A stretch of DNA of 64,000 nt, from the NCBI GenBank assembly GCA_902765595.1, contig CACXAQ010000004.1:113865-177864 (forward strand), in the 5' to 3' direction. Under the pieces are notes generated by a model that was not told where the DNA came from, searched no databases, and saw nothing but the letters and a program-made list of their open reading frames with translations. Positions 28,761 to 37,983 of the stretch are shown here, one piece after another. The stretch's first letter is position 1, and each line of letters starts with the position of its first letter. A program made the position numbers and the translations under genes. The DNA comes from Oscillospiraceae bacterium (GTDB taxonomy: Bacteria > Bacillota > Clostridia > Oscillospirales > Oscillospiraceae).

Positions 28761-29357
28761 ATGTTTGTTTATGAAAAGAAACTGCAGTTTCCGGTAAAAA
28801 TCGCAAAACCCAATCCGAAGCTTGCCAAGGTCATCATTAGCCAGGTGGGCGGACCGGATGGTGAACTCGGCGCCTCCATGCGCTACCTCAACCAGCGGTA
28901 TTCCATGCCGTATCCTGAACTGAAAGGCCTGCTGACGGATATCGGCACGGAAGAGCTTGGCCATATGGAAATGGTCGCAGCCATCATCCATCAGCTGACC
29001 CGAAAGATGAGCACGGAGGAGATCCTCCGAAGCGGCCTTGACACGTACTTCGTGGATCATACCGCAGGCGTTTATCCCACGGCGGCCTCCGGCTTCCCCT
29101 GGAGCGCAGCCTCCATGCAGGTGAAAGGCGACGTGCTGGCGGATCTGAACGAGGATTTGGCGGCGGAGCAGAAGGCTCGCGTGACCTATGATAATATCCT
29201 GCGGCTCAGCGACGACCCGGACGTGAACAATGTGATCCGCTTCCTGCGGGAGCGGGAGATCGTCCACTACCAGCGCTTTGGCGAGGGCCTGCGCCTTGCC
29301 ATGGAGAAAATGGATCAGCGCAATCTTTACGCGGTCAACCCGTCCTTCGATCGCTGA
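28761..29357 (+). CDS. cotJC: Spore coat protein CotJC, manganese catalase-like
   Basis: A 198-aa ferritin-like protein related to non-haem manganese catalases and a component of the inner spore coat. The metal-ligand pattern is visible as DIGTEELGHMEMV (first E-x2-H) and DLAAEQKARVTYD with REREIVHYQRFGE (second set). It is co-transcribed with the CotJA-CotJB fusion, as in other spore formers, and followed by a strong terminator. Length and motifs match Bacillus CotJC (about 189 aa). Confidence 0.95.
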   Translation: MFVYEKKLQFPVKIAKPNPKLAKVIISQVGGPDGELGASMRYLNQRYSMPYPELKGLLTDIGTEELGHMEMVAAIIHQLTRKMSTEEILRSGLDTYFVDHTAGVYPTAASGFPWSAASMQVKGDVLADLNEDLAAEQKARVTYDNILRLSDDPDVNNVIRFLREREIVHYQRFGEGLRLAMEKMDQRNLYAVNPSFDR

Positions 29358-29369
29358 CTGGAGCTGTAC

Positions 29370-29400
29370 GATCCCCGGGATCATTCCCGGGGATCTTTTT
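29370..29400 (+). terminator. Terminator of the cotJ operon
   Basis: GATCCCCGGG and CCCGGGGATC with a 6-base loop, followed by TTTTT. Confidence 0.9.
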
Positions 29401-29500
29401 CATTTCCGCAGGATTCTTCCTGAAACAGCAATTGCCCCTTGAATCTTGTCGTTCTTTCTGCTATGTATATTCCTTAGAGAATCGAAAGGAACATGGCGAA

Positions 29501-30898
29501 ATGTCGAAGTTTCGAGAACTGTTTTCTCCCCGGGATATGAGCGTGGGAAAGCCCTGGAAGCGGATCGCAGAGTTTGCGTTTCCGCTTCTGATCGGGAATT
29601 TTGCCCAGCAGCTCTATAATACGGTCGACGCCGTAGTGGTCGGCAACAGCAAATGGGGCTATACCGCCCTGGCTTCCGTTGGAAATGCTGCGCCGGTGCT
29701 GAATCTGCTTCTGGCGCTGTTCGTTGGCATTTCAACCGGCGCCGGCATCCTGGTGGCCCAGCATTTCGGGGCAAAGAACAGCGAGGCCCTTGCCAGGACA
29801 ATAGGCAACTGTATCAGCCTGACAGCAATCGCAAGCCTTATCATTATGGTCGTGGGTCCCTTGATCACAGGGCCGCTGCTTCGTGCGGTGGGGACGCTGC
29901 CGAGCATGTATGACGGCTGCAAGTCTTATCTAAGCATCTTTTTCTATGGGATCGCCGGCGGATTCTTTTATAATATGTTTGCCGGCATCCTGCGCGGCCT
30001 GGGGGATTCTTTTTCTGCATTGCTGTACTTGATGGTCACGGCTGCCCTGAACATTGTGCTGGACCTGGCGTTTGTGGGAGATATGGGCGTTGCGGGCGTC
30101 TCTCTTGCCACGGTGATCGCCCAGTTTGTCTCCGCGATTCTTTGCCTGCGGAAGCTTCTCTCCCTGAAGAGTGTGTTTAGCCTTCATAAGCGGGATCTCC
30201 GCCCCGAACGGACATACGTCAGTCGGATCCTGGGGCTCGGGCTTCCGTCCGGCCTGACACAGGCCATTTTCTCCTGCGCCATGATGGTGGTACAGCGGCT
30301 CATCAACAGCTTTGACGACGCCATGTTCGTCGCCTGTAATGTGATGGTCATGCGGGTGGACGGCTACGCCATGCTGCCGAATTTTAGCTTCGGGCAGGCT
30401 ATGGGCACCTACGCGGGACAGAATATCGGTGCCAGGCGCCTGGACCGGCTGAAGGACGGGACCCGTCAGGGCCTCATGATGTCGGTGGGCACCGCGCTGG
30501 TGCTGACGCCTGCGGTCCTGCTGGCCGGGCCGACGCTGATGCGTCTTTTTACGCCTGAGCAAGGGCTGATCGACCTCTCCATGCAGATGATGTACATCCT
30601 GGCCGCAGGGTATATCGCCATGTCTGTGACCCAGGTCCTGCAGGGGGTGATGCGGGGAGCGGGAGATACGGTGACCCCCATGTGGATCAGCTTTGGAACG
30701 GCTATCGGGCTGCGTCTGCCTCTGGCCTATATCCTGGTTGCTTTGGTCCGGAATGCCGGCGCGCCGGTTCTGACGCAAGAGAAGATGGTATTCGTATCGC
30801 TGCTTGCAAACTGGATCCTGGGCATGGTGCTGACGATCCTGCTGTTTAAGCTCGGCAAATGGAAAAGAAAGCTGCCGCAGATGGATTCGGATGCTTGA
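29501..30898 (+). CDS. MATE family efflux transporter
   Basis: A 465-aa polytopic membrane protein with about 12 helices arranged as two six-helix halves, as in the MATE superfamily of Na+ or H+ coupled multidrug exporters. The first half begins FAFPLLIGNFAQQLYNTVDAVVVG, typical of the family. The matching segment in the second half is GLPSGLTQAIFSCAMMVVQ. The DinF/NorM-like 'G-x-GD-S' segments LRGLGDSFSA and MRGAGDTVTP recur in both halves. The start at ATG 29501 is preceded by AAAGGA at 10 bases. Substrate unknown. Confidence 0.92.
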   Translation: MSKFRELFSPRDMSVGKPWKRIAEFAFPLLIGNFAQQLYNTVDAVVVGNSKWGYTALASVGNAAPVLNLLLALFVGISTGAGILVAQHFGAKNSEALARTIGNCISLTAIASLIIMVVGPLITGPLLRAVGTLPSMYDGCKSYLSIFFYGIAGGFFYNMFAGILRGLGDSFSALLYLMVTAALNIVLDLAFVGDMGVAGVSLATVIAQFVSAILCLRKLLSLKSVFSLHKRDLRPERTYVSRILGLGLPSGLTQAIFSCAMMVVQRLINSFDDAMFVACNVMVMRVDGYAMLPNFSFGQAMGTYAGQNIGARRLDRLKDGTRQGLMMSVGTALVLTPAVLLAGPTLMRLFTPEQGLIDLSMQMMYILAAGYIAMSVTQVLQGVMRGAGDTVTPMWISFGTAIGLRLPLAYILVALVRNAGAPVLTQEKMVFVSLLANWILGMVLTILLFKLGKWKRKLPQMDSDA

Positions 30899-30948
30899 AA
30901 TCAAACAGCAACAGAGCCGGGACTTCTAATCACCAGGTCATTTTATAC

Positions 30949-30977
30949 TTGAAATTCGCTCAGATCTGTTATACAAT
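30949..30977 (+). promoter_or_regulatory. Promoter of tRNA-Leu
   Basis: TTGAAA (30949-30954), 17 bases, TACAAT (30972-30977), 11 bases before the tRNA. Confidence 0.85.
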
Positions 30978-30988
30978 ACCATGCGCAT

Positions 30989-31074
30989 GCCGGTGTGTTG
31001 GAATGGTAGACGAGGCGGACTCAAAATCCGTTGCCAGCGATGGCGTGTGGGTTCGAGTCCCACCACCGGCACCA
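30989..31074 (+). tRNA. tRNA-Leu (anticodon CAA)
   Basis: An 86-nt class II tRNA with a long variable arm and CCA encoded. Acceptor GCCGGTG pairs with CACCGGC. Anticodon arm CGGA-CTCAAAA-TCCG gives CAA (reads TTG). T arm GTGGG-TTCGAGT-CCCAC. Confidence 0.95.
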
Positions 31075-31113
31075 CGTCGTCGCGGACTTCGTATCGTTCG
31101 CGACGGCGTTTTC
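31075..31113 (+). terminator. Terminator of tRNA-Leu
   Basis: CGTCGTCGCG and CGCGACGGCG pair (one G-U) around a 14-base loop, followed by TTTTC. It begins directly after the tRNA CCA. Confidence 0.8.
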
Positions 31114-31161
31114 TATTTCAAAGCAAACGCCATCTCTCATTCACTCCGTCGCTCCTCCTTT

Positions 31162-31242
31162 CCGCAAAAGGTCACGCTCGGCTTGCCTGCCCGCTTGTAA
31201 ACGCGCTCACAACGGCGCGCTGTCGCTACCGACCTTTTGCGG
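31162..31242. repeat. Inverted repeat at the left side of the non-coding block
   Basis: CCGCAAAAGGTC (31162-31173) and GACCTTTTGCGG (31231-31242) are exact 12-base inverted repeats about 57 bases apart. The stretch between has no supported gene. Confidence 0.6.
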
Positions 31243-31278
31243 GCTACAAAGTTTGTCGTTATAATGACCATCGGCTGG

Positions 31279-31446
31279 CGAAATCAATCGAGAATTCGAT
31301 TGATTTCGCTGCCAAACGACAGGTTTGGCAGCGAATGATTCTCAAAATCATTCGCCATATGCTCATTGCAATGAGTATATGGCAAAACAGCCGTGCTGTT
31401 TTACCGCGCAGCAAAGCTGCGCGGCGAAAAGCTTTTTCGCTTTTCG
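31279..31446. repeat. Array of seven abutting hairpins
   Basis: Seven stem-loops follow each other with no spacer. They lie at 31279-31308 (CGAAATCAATCG arm), 31308-31332 (GCTGCCAAAC arm), 31332-31354 (CGAATGAT arm), 31355-31382 (CCATATGCTCATTG arm), 31384-31402 (AAAACAGC arm), 31404-31424 (CCGCGCAGC arm) and 31425-31446 (CGAAAAGC arm). Most stems are 8-12 bp with loops of 3-7. The last three hairpins plus the right edge of the fourth recur in inverted orientation at 37895-37983. No coding frame runs through it that looks real. Confidence 0.85.
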
Positions 31447-31520
31447 CCATCATATAACGTTTCCGCGGTTTCAGAAAGAGCCGCGAATACTGCACATCCA
31501 CTGAGTCCTTCTTCCTTTTC

Positions 31521-31703
31521 AAATCGGAGAACTCACGTGGGTTCTCCGATTTGGTTTTAAACGAAGGATCGGATTTGGATTGCCAAGGCACATCAAAAAG
31601 GAGAGAATCCGAACAGGATCCTCTCCTTTTTGGTGGCAAGCCTGCGGCTGGCAATGATCCGCTTCGCTCAAACAGGCCGGAGGGAATACCCAATCCCCTC
31701 CGG
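31521..31703. repeat. Three further strong hairpins in the same non-coding block
   Basis: 31521-31552 has AAATCGGAGAAC paired with GTTCTCCGATTT. 31595-31631 has AAAAAGGAGAG paired with CTCTCCTTTTT plus an inner ATCC/GGAT, a textbook terminator shape. 31677-31703 has CCGGAGGG paired with CCCTCCGG. No gene is supported between 31114 and 32263. Confidence 0.7.
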
Positions 31704-31914
31704 CACCGACCCATGGGAGACGAAATTGGTTCGGTTTTGGGTCGTCTGGGTGCTTTGCAGGAAAGATAGGGTACCCGAAAGGGGAATAGCAATAGAGCGA
31801 AATACTTCAGCAAACTAATGTAACCGCTTTTAGATAAATATTTAACATGGATTTTACAAGCTGTTCACGGGCTATTCAGCATTTTTTGACGGGGCTGTGC
31901 TACTATAATAATGC

Positions 31915-32060
31915 TCGCAAGAGCGGTACATACAAAAGACTGGCGGTGCATCTTTCCGATGCCGCGGCCTCGCCGCGGATAAAGCCTACGGATGGTTGCA
32001 TCCTCGGAAGCCAGAAGCTCTTCTACTTGGGCGTGGTCCAAATGGCGGACCACGCCCAAG
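31915..32060 (+). ncRNA. Candidate structured small RNA, family not recognised
   Basis: A TATAAT at 31904-31909 (no good -35) could start a transcript near 31916. The next 145 bases hold many short stems: GCTC-GCAA-GAGC, GCATC/GATGC, GCGGC-CTC-GCCGC and GGATG-GTTG-CATCC. They end in a perfect 14-bp hairpin (32026-32039 with 32047-32060). No T-tract follows the last stem. I see no open frame with a ribosome site. It matches no riboswitch consensus I know. Confidence 0.35.
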
Positions 32061-32110
32061 ACCATTATCGTTCGGTTGCAAAAAATATAATTTAGCATTA
32101 CTAAAGGCCC

Positions 32111-32139
32111 TTGAAATGTTGGATGATATGTGATAGAAT
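32111..32139 (+). promoter_or_regulatory. Promoter of trxA
   Basis: TTGAAA (32111-32116), 17 bases, TAGAAT (32134-32139). The leader is about 118 nt. Confidence 0.75.
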
Positions 32140-32263
32140 GCCCGCAAGAAAGATGTGGTGTATGATCGATCCCTGGAAGGGGAATCCTTTTTTACATGTC
32201 TATTCTTGCTTCATCTATGAATAACGCGTATATTGAGAATGATTTATCCGAAAGGAGAACCCT

Positions 32264-32575
32264 ATGTCTGAAATCGTATTGACCAAAGATAACTTTGAGG
32301 AAGAAGTCCTTCGTTCCGACAAGCCCGTTCTGGTAGACTTCTGGGCCACCTGGTGCGGCCCCTGCCGCATGCTCGCCCCCGTGATCGCCCAGATTGCGGA
32401 GGAGCAGGAAGGAAAGATCAAGGTAGGCAAGATCGACGTTGACGAGCAGCCTGAGCTTGCCGTGCGTTACGGCATTGCGAGCATCCCCACACTCAAGGTC
32501 TTCAAAGACGGCGAGGTGGTCAAGTCCTCCATCGGCGTGATCCCCAAACCCATGATCGAGGCTCTGTTTGAGTAA
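32264..32575 (+). CDS. trxA: Thioredoxin
   Basis: A 103-aa cytoplasmic disulfide reductase of classical length. The active site is [12 protein letters not shown] at about residues 25-36. The cis-proline region is [14 protein letters not shown]. The ribosome site GAAAGGAGAACCCT precedes ATG 32264. It is probably a single-gene unit with its own promoter and terminator. Confidence 0.97.
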   Translation: MSEIVLTKDNFEEEVLRSDKPVLVDFWATWCGPCRMLAPVIAQIAEEQEGKIKVGKIDVDEQPELAVRYGIASIPTLKVFKDGEVVKSSIGVIPKPMIEALFE

Positions 32576-32593
32576 GCCTTCGGCAAAGTGAAG

Positions 32594-32640
32594 CAGCACC
32601 CACCATCTCGTGAGAGCACGAGGCGGTGGGTGCTGTTTCT
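32594..32640. terminator. Terminator of trxA
   Basis: CAGCACCCACC and GGTGGGTGCTG form an 11-bp stem around 20 bases, followed by TTTCT. It also lies at the end of the minus-strand deacetylase gene. Confidence 0.75.
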
Positions 32641-32641
32641 A

Positions 32642-33415
32642 TTAGTCTCCCGCTTCCGGCAGACAGTGCATGTGGGTTTGACCCAGTACACGAAAGCCCT
32701 CTGCGGCTTTGGCAAAACGGCGGATGCCGTGGTCTGCCGAGCGCAGCTTCAGGTACAGTCGGATCGCCTTGGCCTCCGCACATCCCTCCGGAAACTGAGA
32801 GCGGTGACAGGAGAAAATTGCGTCCAGCTGCCGGTCCAGAAATCCGGATGTATTGATGGTCCGGTTTGGCTTTGCCGTCATATAATAGGCAAGGGCTTTT
32901 ACCGGCGCCGGAGAAGCCCCATATCCTGCCATCAGGTCCTTGTATGGTGCAAAGCAGGCGATCTGCCGCGCGGCGGCGCCCACATTTCGATGGTCGGCGT
33001 GACACTCGCTGCTCACATCCGGGTCGGGGGCAAAGATCACGTCCGGCTTAAAGTCTCCTACGACTTTTGCCAGAGCTTGGATCAGCTCCTTTTGCTCGTA
33101 GAATCCGCCATCGCAGAAACCCAAAAAGCGCAGATCCTGTACGCCAAGCATACTGGCGGATCTCCGGGCCTCTTCCATGCGGATGGGGATCAGGTCCGTC
33201 GGCGTAGTCCCTGCTGGCGCGTTTGCAAGGCCGTAGCGCCCGTCGATGCAGATCACAAAGCAAACCCGCTTTCCAAGGGATGCAAGCTTGGCTGCGGTCG
33301 CACCTGCGCCGATCTCAATATCATCCGGGTGCGGTCCGACGAAGAGAAAACGCTCAAAAGATTCCAAGTCCGGCAGGGGGGCGGCAAAGCGAAGGACGGC
33401 TTTCGTCAGGCTCAT
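32642..33415 (-). CDS. PIG-L family deacetylase
   Basis: A 257-aa zinc-dependent N-deacetylase of the PIG-L/LmbE family (MshB, BshB and related enzymes). The zinc and catalytic motif is GPHPDDIEIGAG (HPDD), and CHADHRNVG supplies the second zinc histidine. Targets are N-acetyl sugars or small conjugates; the substrate here is unknown. The start codon overlaps the stop of the upstream MFS gene by 4 bases, so the two are translationally coupled. That suggests import of a sugar conjugate followed by deacetylation. Confidence 0.9.
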   Translation of the reverse strand: MSLTKAVLRFAAPLPDLESFERFLFVGPHPDDIEIGAGATAAKLASLGKRVCFVICIDGRYGLANAPAGTTPTDLIPIRMEEARRSASMLGVQDLRFLGFCDGGFYEQKELIQALAKVVGDFKPDVIFAPDPDVSSECHADHRNVGAAARQIACFAPYKDLMAGYGASPAPVKALAYYMTAKPNRTINTSGFLDRQLDAIFSCHRSQFPEGCAEAKAIRLYLKLRSADHGIRRFAKAAEGFRVLGQTHMHCLPEAGD

Positions 33416-34914
33416 GCCTCGACCGCCTTCTTCCTGTTTTCCAGCTCTTCACAAATGCGCTCGTATTCCAGCTCGTCCAGCTTGTAATGCTTCTTGTAAA
33501 GAAGATAGGAGACCAGCATCAGCAGGAAGGGCAGCACGGTCATGACAAGGAGAAGACCGCCGCTTTGATAGGGCATCACATCCTGCAGCAGGGCCGCGAT
33601 CTGCTGATTCTTGCTGGCTTCGGTGATCAGCTGCTCATTGCACTGCATTTCCAGATCGGAGATTCCGTTGGTGAAGTGCAGAGTATTGAAAAGGATGTAA
33701 GCCAGGTACGCGATCGCAACATTCAGCGCGGAGGCGAGCTTGGTAATAAAGGGACGGAGCGAGGTGATGATGCCTTCGTCCCGTGTGCCGCGTTTATACT
33801 CATTGTATTCCACGGTATTCATGACAGAGATCATCATGATGAGGTAAAAGCCGTACTGCCCGAAGTTGGCGAGCATATAGCCTACGGTCAACACAAGGAA
33901 CTTGAGGTCGTATCCGAAGGGGAAGGCCGTACCCTTCTTCATAACAAAGCAGATCAGCATGAGGATATAGCCGAGGGTACCGACGAGCATCATCACGTCC
34001 ATAAACCGTTTGCGCTGCAGACGGCGGGAGATGGCGGGATAGAAGATCATCAGGAAACCGGTGACGGCCATGCCGACGATCTGGAAGAGGGAGAAGAAAC
34101 CGCCCTCGTAGCCAAACTCCATGTAAATGTAGTTCATCCCAACGCCGGAGAGGACGATGCCGTTGCCGATCTGCTGGATCAGGAGGATGAGAGAGATCCA
34201 CAGCAGCTGATCGTTTCCGGTAATGGTGCCCCAGATCTTTTTGAAGCTGACGGGGGGCACCGGCTCCACGCTGGAGTCGCGCTGCTCCTTGACGCCTATG
34301 ACGGTGATGGCGAGGAAAGCCGGCGCGAGGATGGCGATCACCAGGGCAATCACGCCGTAAGCCGTGATGGCGTTTCCGCCGATGGCGTGCTCGCCGTTGG
34401 TGAGCATGGGGATCAGGACAGATGCGGTCAGGCCGCCGATACCGGCAAACAGCGTCGCTCTTGCGGTGAATTTGTTCCGGGTATCTGCATTGGAGCTGAG
34501 GGCGGGAACCATGCCCTAGTAGCTGATGTCATGCATGGTGTAAGTGATGCTGTAGAGGAAATACATGACGCCGAAGAAAATGACGAAGGGCCAGCCGCGG
34601 AGCCTTACGTTGAAGGTCAGATAGATGACGATGGAAGTCGTGACGATGCCGATGACCAGCCAGGGCTTGAATTTGCCCCAGCGAGTGCGGGTGCGTTCGA
34701 TGATATTGCCCATGATAGGGTCGTTCAGCGCGTCGAAAACACGGGCGGCGATCATGATGACGGTGATCACACCAAGCTGGGAAGCGTTCAGGCCCTTGGT
34801 GTAGAGCACAAAGAGCATGAGAAAGCTTGTGATCAGATTGTAGACCATGTCCCGGCCAACGGTGCCGAGGGGGAAGAACCAAAGATTTCTGCGGGTAATG
34901 GAGTCTTCTTTCAT
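33412..34914 (-). pseudogene. GPH-family sugar/cation symporter (MFS), interrupted by one in-frame TAG
   Basis: A glycoside-pentoside-hexuronide:cation symporter of about 500 codons, split by TAG at 34516-34518. The first 132 codons (from ATG 34914) include VFDALNDPIMGNIIERTRTRWGKFK, abbreviated here as the DPIMG and RTRWGKF hallmarks. They end at MHDISY. The next frame reads on in the same phase as GMVPALSS and continues to 33412 with normal helices. In this family the position after DISY is usually Trp (YWGM), so TGG to TAG is a one-base change. TAG is the stop of other genes here (43375-43377, 2429-2431), so recoding is unlikely. It may be a recent null allele or a sequence error. The downstream deacetylase gene would lose translational coupling only if the second part is not translated. 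Confidence 0.88.
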
Positions 34915-35051
34915 GAAATCATCTCCTTTTCTTCATATTAGCACCGTCTTGCTGCCCTGGCAAGAAGGGAAGCGGGGCAGATCTGCTGGTTTATATCATT
35001 TAGCCTGTCCGAATATGATCTCCACGTGGGGATTTTGGATATTCTGCATGC

Positions 35052-35080
35052 TTGACGAAGGGAGTAAAGAGGTTTAAACT
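35052..35080 (+). promoter_or_regulatory. Promoter of the type III glutamine synthetase gene
   Basis: TTGACG (35052-35057), 17 bases, TAAACT (35075-35080). A second -10-like TATAAT lies at 35113-35118, without a recognisable -35. Confidence 0.6.
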
Positions 35081-35137
35081 TTGTTTCAGCAAAGAGAACG
35101 GCTTTTTGCAGATATAATCAGAAATGAGGTTGAACTT

Positions 35138-37226
<2,089 letters not shown>

Positions 37227-37228
<2 letters not shown>

Positions 37229-37268
37229 AAAGCACCCTGTACGAAATCATTCGTACAGGGTGCTTTTT
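37227..37268. terminator. Bidirectional terminator after glnN
   Basis: AAAAGCACCCTGTACGAA pairs with its complement ending GGGTGCTTTT around ATCA; the stem is 18 bp or longer with A and T tracts on both flanks. Confidence 0.92.
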
Positions 37269-37872
37269 ATGTTTCGGGATCCGGGATCTCCAGAATACGG
37301 TAACCGCAGGCGTTGATGATGGTGGTTCCGCCGTATTCCAGGTCGCCTTTCTGTCGGTGATGATAGCTGGGATGGATGTGTCCATGGATAAGATAACGGG
37401 GATGATATCGGTCCATCAGTTTCAGGAACGAATGAAAACCGCGATGTACCAGGTCTTCGTCATCTCCGAGACCCCGGGCCGGTGCGTGCGTCAGGATGAT
37501 ATCAACGCCCTTCATGCGCCATAGCTTCCATCGCAGTTTCAGGATCCGGGCAGCCATCTGCCTTTCCGTATATTGATGGGGACCTCCATTATAGAGCGGG
37601 CAGCCGCCCAGCCCCATGATCCGAAGACCCTTGACCTTGACAAGCTGGCCGTCGATGCAGTCGCAGCCTTCAGGGGGGTTCTTTTCGTAGCTGCCGTCAT
37701 GGTTGCCGTGGACATAGAGAAGGGGAGCACGGCCCATGGTGACGAGAAAGCTCAAATATTCGGATTTCAGGTCTCCCGCCGAAAGGATCAGGTCGATCCC
37801 ATCAAGCTTGCCTGGCCGATAATAATCCCAAAAGTAAGGACTCTCTTCGTCGGAAATCAGGAGCAGCTTCAT
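37267..37872 (-). CDS. Calcineurin-like metallophosphoesterase
   Basis: A 201-aa phosphoesterase. The metal ligands occur in the family order: LLISDEESP (atypical, where D-x-H is expected), SAGDLKSEYLS (GD), YVHGNHDGSY (GNHD), ILTHAPARGLGD and LIHGHIHPSY (GHxH). The first motif reads D-x-E rather than D-x-H, so one metal ligand may differ. Substrate unknown. The ribosome site AGAAGGGATCGAC precedes ATG 37872. The hairpin-array repeat lies directly upstream. Confidence 0.85.
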   Translation of the reverse strand: MKLLLISDEESPYFWDYYRPGKLDGIDLILSAGDLKSEYLSFLVTMGRAPLLYVHGNHDGSYEKNPPEGCDCIDGQLVKVKGLRIMGLGGCPLYNGGPHQYTERQMAARILKLRWKLWRMKGVDIILTHAPARGLGDDEDLVHRGFHSFLKLMDRYHPRYLIHGHIHPSYHHRQKGDLEYGGTTIINACGYRILEIPDPET

Positions 37873-37894
37873 GTCGATCCCTTCTTATAGTGAT

Positions 37895-37983
37895 TATATG
37901 ATGGCGAAAAGCGAAGAAGCTTCTCGCCGCGAAGCTTAGCTGCGCAGCAAAACAGCCAAGCTGTTTTGCCATATACTCATTAT
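37895..37983. repeat. Inverted second copy of the hairpin-array element
   Basis: Read on the minus strand this matches the right part of the array at 31279-31446. ATGAGTATATGGCAAAACAGC is followed by GCTGTTTT, a CGCAGC...GC hairpin with some decay, and then TTTTCGCCATCATATA. Loops differ while stems keep pairing, for example AAAACAGC-CAA-GCTGTTTT here against AAAACAGC-CGT-GCTGTTTT there. It lies between two minus-strand genes and ends at the stop codon of the BMP-domain gene. Confidence 0.8.

Noticed and set aside
31279-31446. CRISPR array
   Set aside because: The hairpins differ in sequence and abut each other. There are no constant repeats with unique spacers and no cas genes.
31259-31813. 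A 184-codon minus-strand frame over the hairpin block
   Set aside because: It runs straight through the inverted-repeat array and has no ribosome site or homology-like motifs; the region is better described as structured non-coding DNA.
34516-34518. TAG recoded as an amino acid across the genome
   Set aside because: At least two normal genes in the window end in TAG (43375-43377 and 2429-2431). A single conserved-Trp position is better explained by mutation or error.
32642-34914. Intact two-gene sugar uptake and deacetylation operon
   Set aside because: The symporter frame is broken by an in-frame stop codon, so an intact operon cannot be claimed from this sequence.
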